The notes: generated by a model not told the origin, from the sequence alone. A stretch of DNA of 7,206 bases from an uncultured Candidatus Melainabacteria bacterium (GCA_937891325.1 CALAFU010000301.1:1-7206), one strand, 5' to 3'. Positions 1 through 6,174 are shown, counted from the first letter of the stretch. Program-made: numbers and translations.

Positions 1-525
1 TATGAAGCTTATGATAAGACAGGTACTAAAAAAACAGGCCTATACAGTTCTGATGACCCGTATAGAGATTTTATAAATGCGGGTACTATAAGCCAATCTG
101 AGATTGATTATTATACTCAAATGTTTAACGACATGTTTGATGCTTCAACAACAGCATCAGACGGTCAAACAAAATCATTTGACGGCGCATTTGCTTTTGA
201 TGAAAGTGTTGCAAATGACCCTAATTGGCTATATGAAGCAATTGAAAGTGGTCAATTTATGTTAGAAGAAAAGACTGCTGACGGTTGGAAAGATACATCT
301 GTTTCTAGCAATGTTTCATTAGGTATTGAATCATATAGTGAAAACTTGGCAAAGGCAGAGGCAGAATACAACGCAGATACTGCAAAAATTAATGCTAAAG
401 AAAAGAAATTAGATCAACAAATGAAAGAAATGGACACTGAACACTCAGCATTAAAAACTGAATACGATTCTGTTAAATCATTAATTGGTGACAATATTAG
501 TAAGTCCTTCCAATTGTTCTCATAA
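1..525 (+). CDS. Partial tandem paralogue of the 676-1611 protein (C-terminal 174 residues)
   Basis: The reading frame is open from base 1 to the TAA at 523-525. The ATG at 121 is internal: the codons before it also encode sequence that aligns with the downstream paralogue (a DPYRDFINAGTISQSEIDYY stretch matches residues around 154-173 of that protein). So this is the last 174 residues of a longer protein whose start lies outside the window. Next comes a motif containing NDPNWLYEAIESGQF, then a charged, helix-forming tail of about 60 residues ending SKSFQLFS. The tail has regular hydrophobic spacing like a coiled coil, and no membrane segment is visible. Its DNA is nearly identical to the paralogue over the last 170 bases and beyond the stop. 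Function is unknown. The conserved helical end resembles the layout of filament or secreted structural proteins, but that is only an inference. Confidence 0.85.
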   Translation, partial: YEAYDKTGTKKTGLYSSDDPYRDFINAGTISQSEIDYYTQMFNDMFDASTTASDGQTKSFDGAFAFDESVANDPNWLYEAIESGQFMLEEKTADGWKDTSVSSNVSLGIESYSENLAKAEAEYNADTAKINAKEKKLDQQMKEMDTEHSALKTEYDSVKSLIGDNISKSFQLFS

Positions 526-572
526 GATAAGTCTATAAGCGGTTAAGGCTGTAAGGCAATAAGTCATTTATA
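526..572 (+). repeat. TAAGNNNN array, copy 1 (five 8-base units)
   Basis: TAAG occurs at 528, 536, 544, 552 and 560, exactly every 8 bases, directly after the stop codon of the first paralogue. The spacer tetramers are TCTA, CGGT, GCTG, GCAA and TCAT. The 47-base block matches the block after the second paralogue at 45 of 47 positions. Because 8 is not a multiple of 3, any three consecutive units place TAA in all three + strand frames. Confidence 0.8.
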
Positions 573-675
573 ATCAGTTTGTAAACAAATTGTAATAAAA
601 TCCTTGAAACCCTCAAGGTTACATGCTTTTGTGCCGATAATGTTCTAGTAAGGACGTAACAAAAGGAGTAAAATT
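573..675 (+). promoter_or_regulatory. Leader of the second paralogue: hairpin, weak -10, strong RBS
   Basis: CCTTGA at 602-607 and TCAAGG at 613-618 form a perfect 6-bp stem with a 5-base loop. A GATAAT at 636-641 could serve as a -10, giving a leader of roughly 28 bases, but no convincing -35 lies at the right distance, so the promoter call is weak. The ribosome binding site is clear: AGGAG at 664-668 with a 7-base spacer fixes the start at 676. The hairpin has no T-run, so it is not an obvious terminator. It may be chance or a regulatory element. Confidence 0.35.
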
Positions 676-1611
676 ATGGGAATGTCAGCATCACAAGCCA
701 GATTGTTAACTCTAACATCTCGTATGAACGATATTGAGTTACGCTCTCAACAAATTGCAAATACAAAAATTAGACTTGCAGATGAATCTGAACAGGTTGC
801 AAACAGATATACAGCAGCTTTAAATGCAAGCAAGTTTACATATACAGATTATTCATCAGGTCAAGCAAAAACAATTGCAATGACAGTAAAAGGTATGAGC
901 CTAGCTGGTTCAGGTTATAGATTGGTTTCTTCAGACGGAAAAAGAGTTGTTTCAAAATCTCAAGCTCAAAGTTTTCAAACCTCTATGAATTCATACAAAG
1001 CAGACTATAGGTGGACGGGTGCAACAAATTCTGATTACGAACACTTCCATAATGCACAAGCTGTATATGGTTTAATGGAAAAATTTGGTGTAACAAGTTT
1101 CAAAGAAGCATGTCAAATAAACGGTGTTGAAGAAGGTGGCTGGGATAAATTGATTGCTGCAGGCAAAGTTACTCAAGCTGAAGTTGATGCTTATAACGCT
1201 CAGTTTGAACAAATGTTTAATGCATCTTCAGGCGCAACTTACAACAATGGTAATACAATTCAAGCTGATGGCTATGTAGTTATTGATGATGCAAGCTACA
1301 ATGACCCAAATTGGTTATACCAAGCGGTTGAAAGTGGTCAATTTAGAATTGAACAACAAACAACAGAAGGTTGGAAAGAAACTTCAACATCTTCTAACAC
1401 TCAAATTGCTATTCAATCAGATGATACAAATTTAGCAAAGGCAGAGGCAGAATACAACGCAGATACTGCAAAAATTAATACAAAAGAAAAGAAATTAGAC
1501 CAACAAATGAAAGAAATGGATACTGAACATTCAGCTATTTCAACTGAATATGATTCTGTTAAGTCATTGATTAGTGACAATATTAGCAAGTCATTCCAAT
1601 TGTTCTCATAA
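676..1611 (+). CDS. Conserved hypothetical protein, MGMSASQARLL family (tandem paralogue)
   Basis: This is a complete 311-residue protein whose start is set by AGGAG 7 bases upstream. Residues 1-50 (MGMSASQARLL onward, through QQIANTKIRLADESEQ to YTAALN) look like a long amphipathic helix. The middle, about 51-200, is variable, Ser/Thr/Asn/Tyr-rich and probably globular. Residues 209-225 hold the NDPNWLYQAVESGQF motif shared with the upstream copy. Residues 252-311 form a Lys/Glu/Asp-rich helical tail ending SFQLFS. There is no signal peptide or membrane span. I recall such proteins as multi-copy families in Gastranaerophilales genomes, but I know no assigned function. Helical ends around a variable centre recall flagellins and related axial proteins, a fold-level analogy only, since no diagnostic flagellin motif was seen. 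Confidence 0.85.
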   Translation: MGMSASQARLLTLTSRMNDIELRSQQIANTKIRLADESEQVANRYTAALNASKFTYTDYSSGQAKTIAMTVKGMSLAGSGYRLVSSDGKRVVSKSQAQSFQTSMNSYKADYRWTGATNSDYEHFHNAQAVYGLMEKFGVTSFKEACQINGVEEGGWDKLIAAGKVTQAEVDAYNAQFEQMFNASSGATYNNGNTIQADGYVVIDDASYNDPNWLYQAVESGQFRIEQQTTEGWKETSTSSNTQIAIQSDDTNLAKAEAEYNADTAKINTKEKKLDQQMKEMDTEHSAISTEYDSVKSLISDNISKSFQLFS

Positions 1612-1658
1612 GATAAGTCTATAAGCGGTTAAGGCTGTAAGACGATAAGTCATTTATA
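1612..1658 (+). repeat. TAAGNNNN array, copy 2 (five 8-base units)
   Basis: TAAG occurs at 1614, 1622, 1630, 1638 and 1646, again in exact 8-base register and again immediately after a stop codon. It differs from copy 1 at only two positions, both in the fourth spacer (ACGA against GCAA). The 48 bases at 1594-1641, spanning the end of the gene and most of the array, are identical to 508-555. Confidence 0.8.
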
Positions 1659-1665
1659 GTTTATA

Positions 1666-1695
1666 AAGGCGCGGAGCGTGTACGCTCCGCGCCTT
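1666..1695 (+). terminator. GC-rich hairpin, probable terminator between convergent genes
   Basis: A perfect 13-bp stem (AAGGCGCGGAGCG at 1666-1678 with its complement at 1683-1695) closes a TGTA loop. It is followed on the + strand by the T-rich stretch CTTGTTT at 1696-1702. It lies between the end of the second paralogue and the end of the convergent minus-strand gene. The minus-strand side has only a mixed A/T tract, so it probably acts best for + strand transcription. The stem has 11 G:C pairs out of 13 and stands out sharply from the surrounding AT-rich DNA. Confidence 0.7.
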
Positions 1696-1712
1696 CTTGT
1701 TTAAATTTCAAA

Positions 1713-2069
1713 TTATAGATACGAAATTGTTTCGTTATACATAATTGTTCTCAAATCCATTTCAGAATAAATTTCTGGATATGTTTTCAAGAATTTGTCG
1801 ATATCATAAGTCAAAAGCCATTTATCCAATTTGTCGTGCACAACAGGATAATCATTGTCTTCTTTTAGCTTTTCAATGTATTCACGAACAAGCCTGTCTA
1901 CTTTGCTACGTTCCATTGTGGTTCTATTGGATTTGTTTTCTTCGACTTTATCGTTTTCTTTTGCTTTTTGCGTTTCTTCTTTTTGAGCTTTCTTTTCTAC
2001 CTTTTCTTTACCTGATGCTACAGCTTCAGTTTGTCTTGTAGAAGTTACTTTTGATACTGCTTCGACCAT
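1713..2069 (-). CDS. Small Lys/Glu-rich hypothetical protein, 118 residues
   Basis: The start is supported by a perfect AGGAGG (plus-strand 2077-2082) 7 bases before the ATG. Residues 1 to about 52 are low-complexity, dominated by Lys, Glu, Ala, Thr and Gln, and are probably disordered. Residues 53-118 look folded: two helices (around KVDRLVREYIEKLKED and HDKLDKWLLTYDIDKFLKTY) and a hydrophobic C-terminus. No signal peptide or membrane segment is present. I do not recognise the family. The layout of a charged flexible tail plus a small helical domain would suit an adaptor, chaperone-like or nucleic-acid-associated protein, but nothing in the sequence decides this. It is transcribed away from tyrS and towards the paralogue pair. 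The competing + strand frame at 1745-2041 lacks a ribosome binding site and is an antisense shadow. Confidence 0.75.
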   Translation of the reverse strand: MVEAVSKVTSTRQTEAVASGKEKVEKKAQKEETQKAKENDKVEENKSNRTTMERSKVDRLVREYIEKLKEDNDYPVVHDKLDKWLLTYDIDKFLKTYPEIYSEMDLRTIMYNETISYL

Positions 2070-2102
2070 AGGCGACCCTCCTCTCTGTTAAGTGGCATTT
2101 TT

Positions 2103-2108
2103 ATTATC
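2103..2108 (-). promoter_or_regulatory. Candidate -10 for the Lys/Glu-rich protein gene
   Basis: On the minus strand these bases read GATAAT, a one-mismatch -10. Transcription would start near 2096 and leave a leader of about 27 bases carrying the AGGAGG site. No good -35 was found upstream, so this is tentative. Confidence 0.3.
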
Positions 2109-2141
2109 GACATCTTTTGAAAAAACTTTAGAAAATTTCTT

Positions 2142-2158
2142 TAAAACTATAAGTTTTA
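2142..2158. promoter_or_regulatory. 17-bp palindrome, possible operator between divergent genes
   Basis: TAAAACT at 2142-2148 and AGTTTTA at 2152-2158 are perfect inverted arms around ATA. The right arm covers the position where a -35 for the tyrS promoter would sit. It could be a repressor or activator site, but the arms are AT-rich and chance is a real alternative. Confidence 0.3.
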
Positions 2159-2171
2159 TTAAGTTTTTTTC

Positions 2172-2180
2172 TGTTATAAT
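2172..2180 (+). promoter_or_regulatory. Extended -10 promoter of the tyrS operon
   Basis: TGTTATAAT is a perfect TATAAT (2175-2180) with the upstream TG of an extended -10 element. No -35 resembling TTGACA lies 16-18 bases upstream, which is usual for extended -10 promoters. Transcription would start near 2187, leaving a leader of only about 31 bases, too short for a T-box. A/T tracts at 2120-2170 may act as an UP element. Confidence 0.65.
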
Positions 2181-2217
2181 CATGTTTGAATAAAATACAA
2201 AATAAATGAGGATAACG

Positions 2218-3435
2218 ATGGCAGAAATTAGACAAGAATTTATTGATCAAGCAGAAAAAATCGGCAGAAGCTGTGAAATTCTTCCAGGTGGAGTTATGGA
2301 GCTTGCTCAAAAACTTCAATATTCGCATGATAATCATAAACCTTTACGTATTAAATTGGGTATGGACCCAACTCGTCCAGATTTACACTTGGGACATACA
2401 GTTGTAATGCGTAAATTAAGAGAATTCCAAAAATTAGGACACAAAATTGTTCTAATCGTTGGTGGTGCAACAGCTATGGTTGGCGACCCTTCTGGTAAAT
2501 CAGAAACTCGTCCAGCCTTGACAAAAGAACAAGTTGAAGCAAATGCAGCAACTTATTTTGAACAAATTTCTAAAGTTATTGATGTAACTGATGTTGAAGT
2601 TACAAACAATGCTGATTGGCTACATAAATTGAGCTTTACAGATATGCTAAAACTTGCATCACAAGTTACAGTTGCTCAAATGATGACTCGTGACGATTTC
2701 GCAAAAAGATATTCTGAAGGTAAACCAATTGCAATTCATGAATTCTTCTATCCATTAATGCAGGCTTACGATTCTTACGAAATCGATGCTGATATTGAAT
2801 TTGGTGGTACAGACCAAAGATTTAACACTCTTTTAGGACGTGATATTCAAACTGCTTATGGTAGAAAATATCCTCAATTAGTAATGTTATTGCCACTATT
2901 AGAAGGTACTGACGGTGTTGTTAAAATGAGTAAATCATACCCAGAACACTGTATTTCATTAACTGATAGTGCAAACGATATGTTCGGTAAGATTATGAGT
3001 ATTCCTGATACTTTAATTTTGAAATATTACGAACTTTTGACTGATTTAGAAAATGACGAAATCAAAAAAGTTCATGATGATTTAGAAAATAATGCGTGCA
3101 ACCCTCGTGATTTAAAATTGCGTTTGGCACATATTATTACAGAAGAATATCATGGCAAAGACGGCGCAGATAAAGCTCAAGAAGCCTTTATTAACGTTGT
3201 TTCAAACAAGGGTATTCCAGAAGATATTCCAGAATACAAACTTGTTGAAAGCCAAAATATTCTAGATTTGTTGTTAGAATTGAAATTTATTCAATCTAAG
3301 GGCGAAGGCAAACGCTTAATTCAAGGCGGTGGCGTTAAGTTTGACGGTGAAAAAGTTGCAGAACCTACTTTCTTAGTTGAAAAAGAAGGTGTTTTGCAAG
3401 CAGGAAAGAGAAAATTTGCAAAAGTAGTGAGGTAG
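2218..3435 (+). CDS. tyrS: Tyrosyl-tRNA synthetase, KMSKS type
   Basis: Charges tRNA-Tyr with tyrosine in the cytoplasm using ATP. It is a class I synthetase. With the start at 2218 the protein has 405 residues, normal for the KMSKS-bearing (type 2) bacterial TyrRS. The Rossmann-fold core carries the HIGH-type signature HLGH at 57-60 within LGMDPTRPDLHLGH, GDPSGKSETRP near 89-99, the substrate-pocket segment GGTDQRFN at 196-203, and KMSKS at 236-240. The type 1 enzyme of E. coli has KFGKT instead of KMSKS. The last 60 residues (LLLELKFIQSKGEGKRLIQG onward) form an S4-like tRNA-binding domain. I chose the ATG at 2218 over 2206 because GAGG at 2208-2211 lies 6 bases before it and overlaps the upstream ATG, which itself has no ribosome binding site. 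It is the first gene of the operon. Confidence 0.97.
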   Translation: MAEIRQEFIDQAEKIGRSCEILPGGVMELAQKLQYSHDNHKPLRIKLGMDPTRPDLHLGHTVVMRKLREFQKLGHKIVLIVGGATAMVGDPSGKSETRPALTKEQVEANAATYFEQISKVIDVTDVEVTNNADWLHKLSFTDMLKLASQVTVAQMMTRDDFAKRYSEGKPIAIHEFFYPLMQAYDSYEIDADIEFGGTDQRFNTLLGRDIQTAYGRKYPQLVMLLPLLEGTDGVVKMSKSYPEHCISLTDSANDMFGKIMSIPDTLILKYYELLTDLENDEIKKVHDDLENNACNPRDLKLRLAHIITEEYHGKDGADKAQEAFINVVSNKGIPEDIPEYKLVESQNILDLLLELKFIQSKGEGKRLIQGGGVKFDGEKVAEPTFLVEKEGVLQAGKRKFAKVVR

Positions 3436-3440
3436 AAAAA

Positions 3441-4334
3441 ATGAAAATTTACGAAAATGTGTTGGAATTAATCGGTAAAACCCCTATGGTAAAATATAAC
3501 GACAATATTTTACTAAAATTAGAATTCTTAAATCCCTCGCACTCGGTAAAAGATAGAGCATCTTTCTATATGCTTAACGAGGCTAAAAAACAAGGTTTAA
3601 TCAACAAAGATACAGTTGTAATTGAACCAACAAGCGGTAATACAGGTATTGGTTTGGCTATGTGCTGTGCTGTTATGGGCTTGAAAATCATTATCGTAAT
3701 GCCAGAAAGTATGTCTATTGAAAGACGCAAAATGATTCAAGGTTACGGCGCAGAACTTGTTTTGACTCCAAAAGAACAAGGTATGCAAGGCGCAGTTGAT
3801 AAAGCAAAAGAACTTACAGAACAATATAAAAATTCATTTATGCCAATGCAATTTGCTAATATGGCAAACCCTTTGGCACACATTGAAACAACTTCAAAAG
3901 AAATTTTTGAAGATACAGACGGAAAAGTTGATATTTTCGTGGCTGGTATCGGTACAGGCGGTACTGCAACAGGTGTTGCTAAAGGCTTAAAAGATTTGAA
4001 ACCTAGCGTAAAAGTTTACGGTGTAGAACCTTTAGAAAGTCCTTTATTAACAGAAGGTAAAGCAGGTCCACATAAAATTCAAGGTATTGGCGCAAACTTT
4101 GTTCCAGAAATTTACAAAAACGGTAAATTGGACGGAGTTATGACAATATCAGGCAGTGAGGCTATTGAAAAAGCTAAATATTTAGCAAAAAATAAAGGTA
4201 TTTTAGCAGGTATTTCATCAGGCGCAAACCTAGCAGCTGCGTTAAAATTGTCAGAACAAAACCCTGATAAACTTATCGTTACTGTAATGTGTGACTTTGG
4301 TGAAAGATATTTATCTACGGAGTTATTTAGCTAA
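3441..4334 (+). CDS. cysK: Cysteine synthase (O-acetylserine sulfhydrylase)
   Basis: A PLP enzyme that makes L-cysteine from O-acetylserine and sulfide in the cytoplasm. The protein has 297 residues. The PLP lysine is K37 in NPSHSVKDR. The PTSGNTG substrate loop is at 63-69, and the phosphate-binding GTGGT is at 171-175. The C-terminus GERYLSTELF is typical of CysK/CysM enzymes. It is somewhat shorter than the common 305-315 residues, mainly because the stretch between TPMV and KLEFLNP is trimmed. A His replaces the small residue usually found in NPxxSVKDR. It starts 5 bases after the tyrS stop, with GAGG at 3429-3432 inside the end of tyrS. Its stop overlaps the cysE start, which supports the pathway assignment. 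CysM-like or other O-acetylserine-using variants cannot be excluded by eye. Confidence 0.93.
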   Translation: MKIYENVLELIGKTPMVKYNDNILLKLEFLNPSHSVKDRASFYMLNEAKKQGLINKDTVVIEPTSGNTGIGLAMCCAVMGLKIIIVMPESMSIERRKMIQGYGAELVLTPKEQGMQGAVDKAKELTEQYKNSFMPMQFANMANPLAHIETTSKEIFEDTDGKVDIFVAGIGTGGTATGVAKGLKDLKPSVKVYGVEPLESPLLTEGKAGPHKIQGIGANFVPEIYKNGKLDGVMTISGSEAIEKAKYLAKNKGILAGISSGANLAAALKLSEQNPDKLIVTVMCDFGERYLSTELFS

Positions 4335-5005
4335 TGCTTGATAGAGCAATATTTCACATAAAAGACGATATAAAAACAATTTACGAAAAAGACCCAGCAG
4401 CGAATAATATTTTAGAGGTTATTTTCTGCTATCCGGGGTTGCACGCTCTTTTGGCGCATAGATTGTCACATAAACTTTATAAATGGAAAATTCCGTTTAT
4501 TCCGAGATTTATTTCGTTTATAATGCGAATTTTGACAGGAATTGAAATCCACCCAGGGGCAGAAATTGGCGAAAGATTCTTTATCGACCATGGCGAAGGC
4601 GTTGTAATTGGCGAAACTACTATTATCGGTAATGACGTTTTGATTTATCAACAAGTAACCTTAGGCGGAACAGGTAAAGACAAGGGCAAACGTCACCCAA
4701 CCTTAATGGACGGCGTTATTGTCGGCGCGGGTGCAAAGGTTTTGGGTAATATTACTCTTGGAAAGCACGTAAGAGTTGGCGCTGGTTCTGTTGTAGTTGA
4801 AGATGTTCCAGATTTTGCGACTGTTGTAGGTATTCCAGGACGAATTGTAAAACAAAAATATTATGACGAAAACGGAACGCTAATGCACAACCGTATTCCA
4901 GACCCTGTGAAGTGCAAAATTCAACGTATGACGTATGAAATTAAGGAAATTCAAGAAAAATTAGGCATAAAACACGAAATGCCTGAAGATTCTTGTGATG
5001 ATTAA
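4334..5005 (+). CDS. cysE: Serine O-acetyltransferase
   Basis: Transfers acetyl from acetyl-CoA to L-serine to give O-acetylserine, the substrate of the adjacent CysK. The protein has 223 residues, the short (EpsC-like) form without the long N-terminal region of the E. coli enzyme. An N-terminal helical part (about 1-68) precedes a left-handed beta-helix of hexapeptide repeats, about 70-172 (HPGAEIGE, VVIGETTIIGN, VIVGAGAKVLGN, VRVGAGSVV). Catalytic His86 lies in the IDHG motif, and GGTGKDKGKRHP at 111-122 is the acetyl-CoA/serine loop with the second conserved His121. The start overlaps the cysK stop by one base (TAATG). A GGAG at 4319-4322 lies 11 bases upstream, rather far, so translation is probably coupled. 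CysE and CysK often form the cysteine synthase complex. The C-terminus here ends in Asp-Asp rather than the classical Ile, so complex formation is uncertain. Confidence 0.95.
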   Translation: MLDRAIFHIKDDIKTIYEKDPAANNILEVIFCYPGLHALLAHRLSHKLYKWKIPFIPRFISFIMRILTGIEIHPGAEIGERFFIDHGEGVVIGETTIIGNDVLIYQQVTLGGTGKDKGKRHPTLMDGVIVGAGAKVLGNITLGKHVRVGAGSVVVEDVPDFATVVGIPGRIVKQKYYDENGTLMHNRIPDPVKCKIQRMTYEIKEIQEKLGIKHEMPEDSCDD

Positions 5006-5007
5006 TT

Positions 5008-5778
5008 ATGAATATCGTAGAACAAATTGTTGAAGAATTTAAGAAAAACGAACTCGTTGAGGCTATTGCTTTAGCGGGTTCGTTGGGTTCTAATTCTTCT
5101 GATGAAATGTCAGATTATGACCTTTATATTTATTCAAATGAACCTATTGAGGTTGAGTTTAGAAAACAAATTGCCGAAAAATTTTCTGATAAATTTGAAA
5201 TAAACAATCAATATTTTGAAACAGGCGATGAATGGATTTTGCGTGACAATCCAAAAGTTATCGATATTATGTACCGCAAGCCTTCTGACATTGAAGGTAA
5301 TATCAATTGGATTTGGAAAAATCACAACGCATGCGTTGGTTACACAACTTGTTTTGTTTTCAACGTAAAAAATTCTGAAATTCTTTATGATAAAAACGGT
5401 TGGTACAAAAATTTGCAAGATTGTGTAAGTAGTGAATATCCGGAAGAATTGCAAAAGAATATTATTGCAAAGAACTTGCCGTTATTGAATTTTAAACTAG
5501 TAGCATCTTTTACTGAACAAGTAGAAAAAGCAATAAAAAGAGATGATTTAATTAGTGTAAACCACAGAATTTCAGTGTTTTTAGCAAGTTATTTTGATGT
5601 TTTATTTGCAAAAAACAAGGTGCTTCATTGTGGAGAAAAAAGGTTAAAGAATTATGCTCTAAGAACTTGCAAACTCTTGCCTAAAAACTTCGAAAATGAT
5701 ATAAATGATTTATTCACCAAAGAGGACAAGGTTTCAATTCTAAAATCTTTGGCGAATAATTTAAAAGATATTATCTAA
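5008..5778 (+). CDS. Nucleotidyltransferase-fold protein of unknown substrate
   Basis: A 256-residue protein with the pol-beta/MNT nucleotidyltransferase signature. AGSLGSNSSDEMSDYDLY holds the G24-S25 turn and the metal-binding pair D36 and D38, and a likely third carboxylate is D86 in VIDIMY. All three catalytic acids seem present, so it may be active. The C-terminal half (about 145-256) is predicted helical and rich in Lys, Asn and Leu. It resembles the DUF4037-type or aminoglycoside-adenylyltransferase-like group, and the substrate is not evident. It starts two bases after the cysE stop with no ribosome binding site, so translation probably depends on coupling. Its place in a cysteine operon may be incidental. 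I found no partner HEPN protein, so a toxin-antitoxin reading is not supported. Confidence 0.75.
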   Translation: MNIVEQIVEEFKKNELVEAIALAGSLGSNSSDEMSDYDLYIYSNEPIEVEFRKQIAEKFSDKFEINNQYFETGDEWILRDNPKVIDIMYRKPSDIEGNINWIWKNHNACVGYTTCFVFNVKNSEILYDKNGWYKNLQDCVSSEYPEELQKNIIAKNLPLLNFKLVASFTEQVEKAIKRDDLISVNHRISVFLASYFDVLFAKNKVLHCGEKRLKNYALRTCKLLPKNFENDINDLFTKEDKVSILKSLANNLKDII

Positions 5779-5791
5779 AAAGGAGTTAAGA

Positions 5792-6076
5792 ATGAAAAAA
5801 TTATTAGTTATATCATTAATGATTTGTATGACAATGTTTATGACACCTGCTTTTGCTGGAACTCATGGCAAAGACGGTAAAATCTCACCTCGTAGTGTTG
5901 GCGCTTGTGCTTGTTCACTTTTGGTATGGCCTGGAATTGGTCAAGCTATCAACGAACAATCAGTAGAAAAAGATGTTACACACGCTATTTTAGGTTTGAC
6001 AGGTATTTTTAGATTTTGGTCAGCTTATGATGCATTAATTGACCGTCAAGGCGGTGTTTGGCATCATAGAATTTAG
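5792..6076 (+). CDS. Small secreted protein with a PGxGQ motif, 94 residues
   Basis: An AGGAG at 5781-5785 lies 6 bases before the ATG. Residues 1-22 form a clear Sec signal peptide: MKK, a hydrophobic Leu/Ile/Met core, then a PAFA cleavage site before Gly23. The mature part of about 72 residues has a moderately hydrophobic stretch at 36-53 (VGACACSLLVWPGIGQAI) and a second at 64-77 (HAILGLTGIFRFWS), then AYDALIDR. The order proline-glycine-x-glycine-glutamine followed by a second hydrophobic helix resembles small TM2/DUF5683-like membrane proteins, so it may end up in a membrane rather than free. There are two cysteines in the mature part (39 and 41). The family is not recognised with confidence. 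It is the last gene before the operon terminator, 13 bases after the nucleotidyltransferase gene. Confidence 0.75.
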   Translation: MKKLLVISLMICMTMFMTPAFAGTHGKDGKISPRSVGACACSLLVWPGIGQAINEQSVEKDVTHAILGLTGIFRFWSAYDALIDRQGGVWHHRI

Positions 6077-6077
6077 T

Positions 6078-6110
6078 AAAAAAGTCTGACATTGTCAGAC
6101 TTTTTTATTT
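6078..6110 (+). terminator. Intrinsic terminator of the tyrS-cysK-cysE operon
   Basis: GTCTGAC at 6084-6090 pairs with GTCAGAC at 6094-6100 around an ATT loop. The stem is extended by A6078-6083 against T6101-6106, and a T-run follows. It begins one base after the stop of the small secreted protein, which makes it the end of the five-gene unit. The symmetrical A/T flanks would also let it work on the minus strand. Confidence 0.9.
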
Positions 6111-6145
6111 TAAGCAGTTAAGGCTATAAGACGATAAGTCTATCT
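6111..6145 (+). repeat. TAAGNNNN array, copy 3 (four units)
   Basis: TAAG occurs at 6111, 6119, 6127 and 6135 in exact 8-base register, right after the terminator T-run. The spacers CAGT, GCTA, ACGA and TCTA follow the order of copies 1 and 2 (CGGT, GCTG, ACGA, TCAT). The 30-base core matches copy 2 at 28 of 30 positions, so this is the same repeat family in a different gene context. Confidence 0.75.
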
Positions 6146-6166
6146 ATAATTAAAATGTAATTTTAT

Positions 6167-6172
6167 TATAAT
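6167..6172 (+). promoter_or_regulatory. Isolated TATAAT between the inverted arrays
   Basis: A perfect TATAAT hexamer, but no -35 is recognisable upstream and it lies about 90 bases before sdaAB. Such hexamers are expected by chance in DNA this AT-rich. Confidence 0.2.
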
Positions 6173-6174
6173 TC

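Noticed and set aside
526..572. CRISPR array
   Set aside because: The repeating unit is only 8 bases with a 4-base core; CRISPR repeats and spacers are far longer.
1745..2041. Plus-strand open frame of 98 codons opposite the Lys/Glu-rich gene
   Set aside because: Composition is implausible (Phe, Leu and Cys runs produced by antisense Lys/Glu codons), there is no ribosome binding site, and the minus-strand gene has a perfect AGGAGG.
2181..2217. T-box or other riboswitch before tyrS
   Set aside because: The predicted leader is about 31 bases, too short for a T-box, and no T-box consensus or specifier stem is seen.
2128..2337. Minus-strand frame of 69 codons over the tyrS start
   Set aside because: It overlaps the tyrS promoter and coding start and has no ribosome binding site or plausible composition. 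It is an antisense shadow.
5134..5454. Minus-strand frame of 106 codons within the nucleotidyltransferase gene
   Set aside because: It lies wholly inside a gene with intact catalytic motifs and is rich in Phe and Ile, as expected for antisense of AT-rich DNA.
5008..5778. MNT/HEPN toxin-antitoxin pair
   Set aside because: The nucleotidyltransferase is larger than typical MNT antitoxins and no HEPN partner gene with an R-x4-6-H motif lies next to it.
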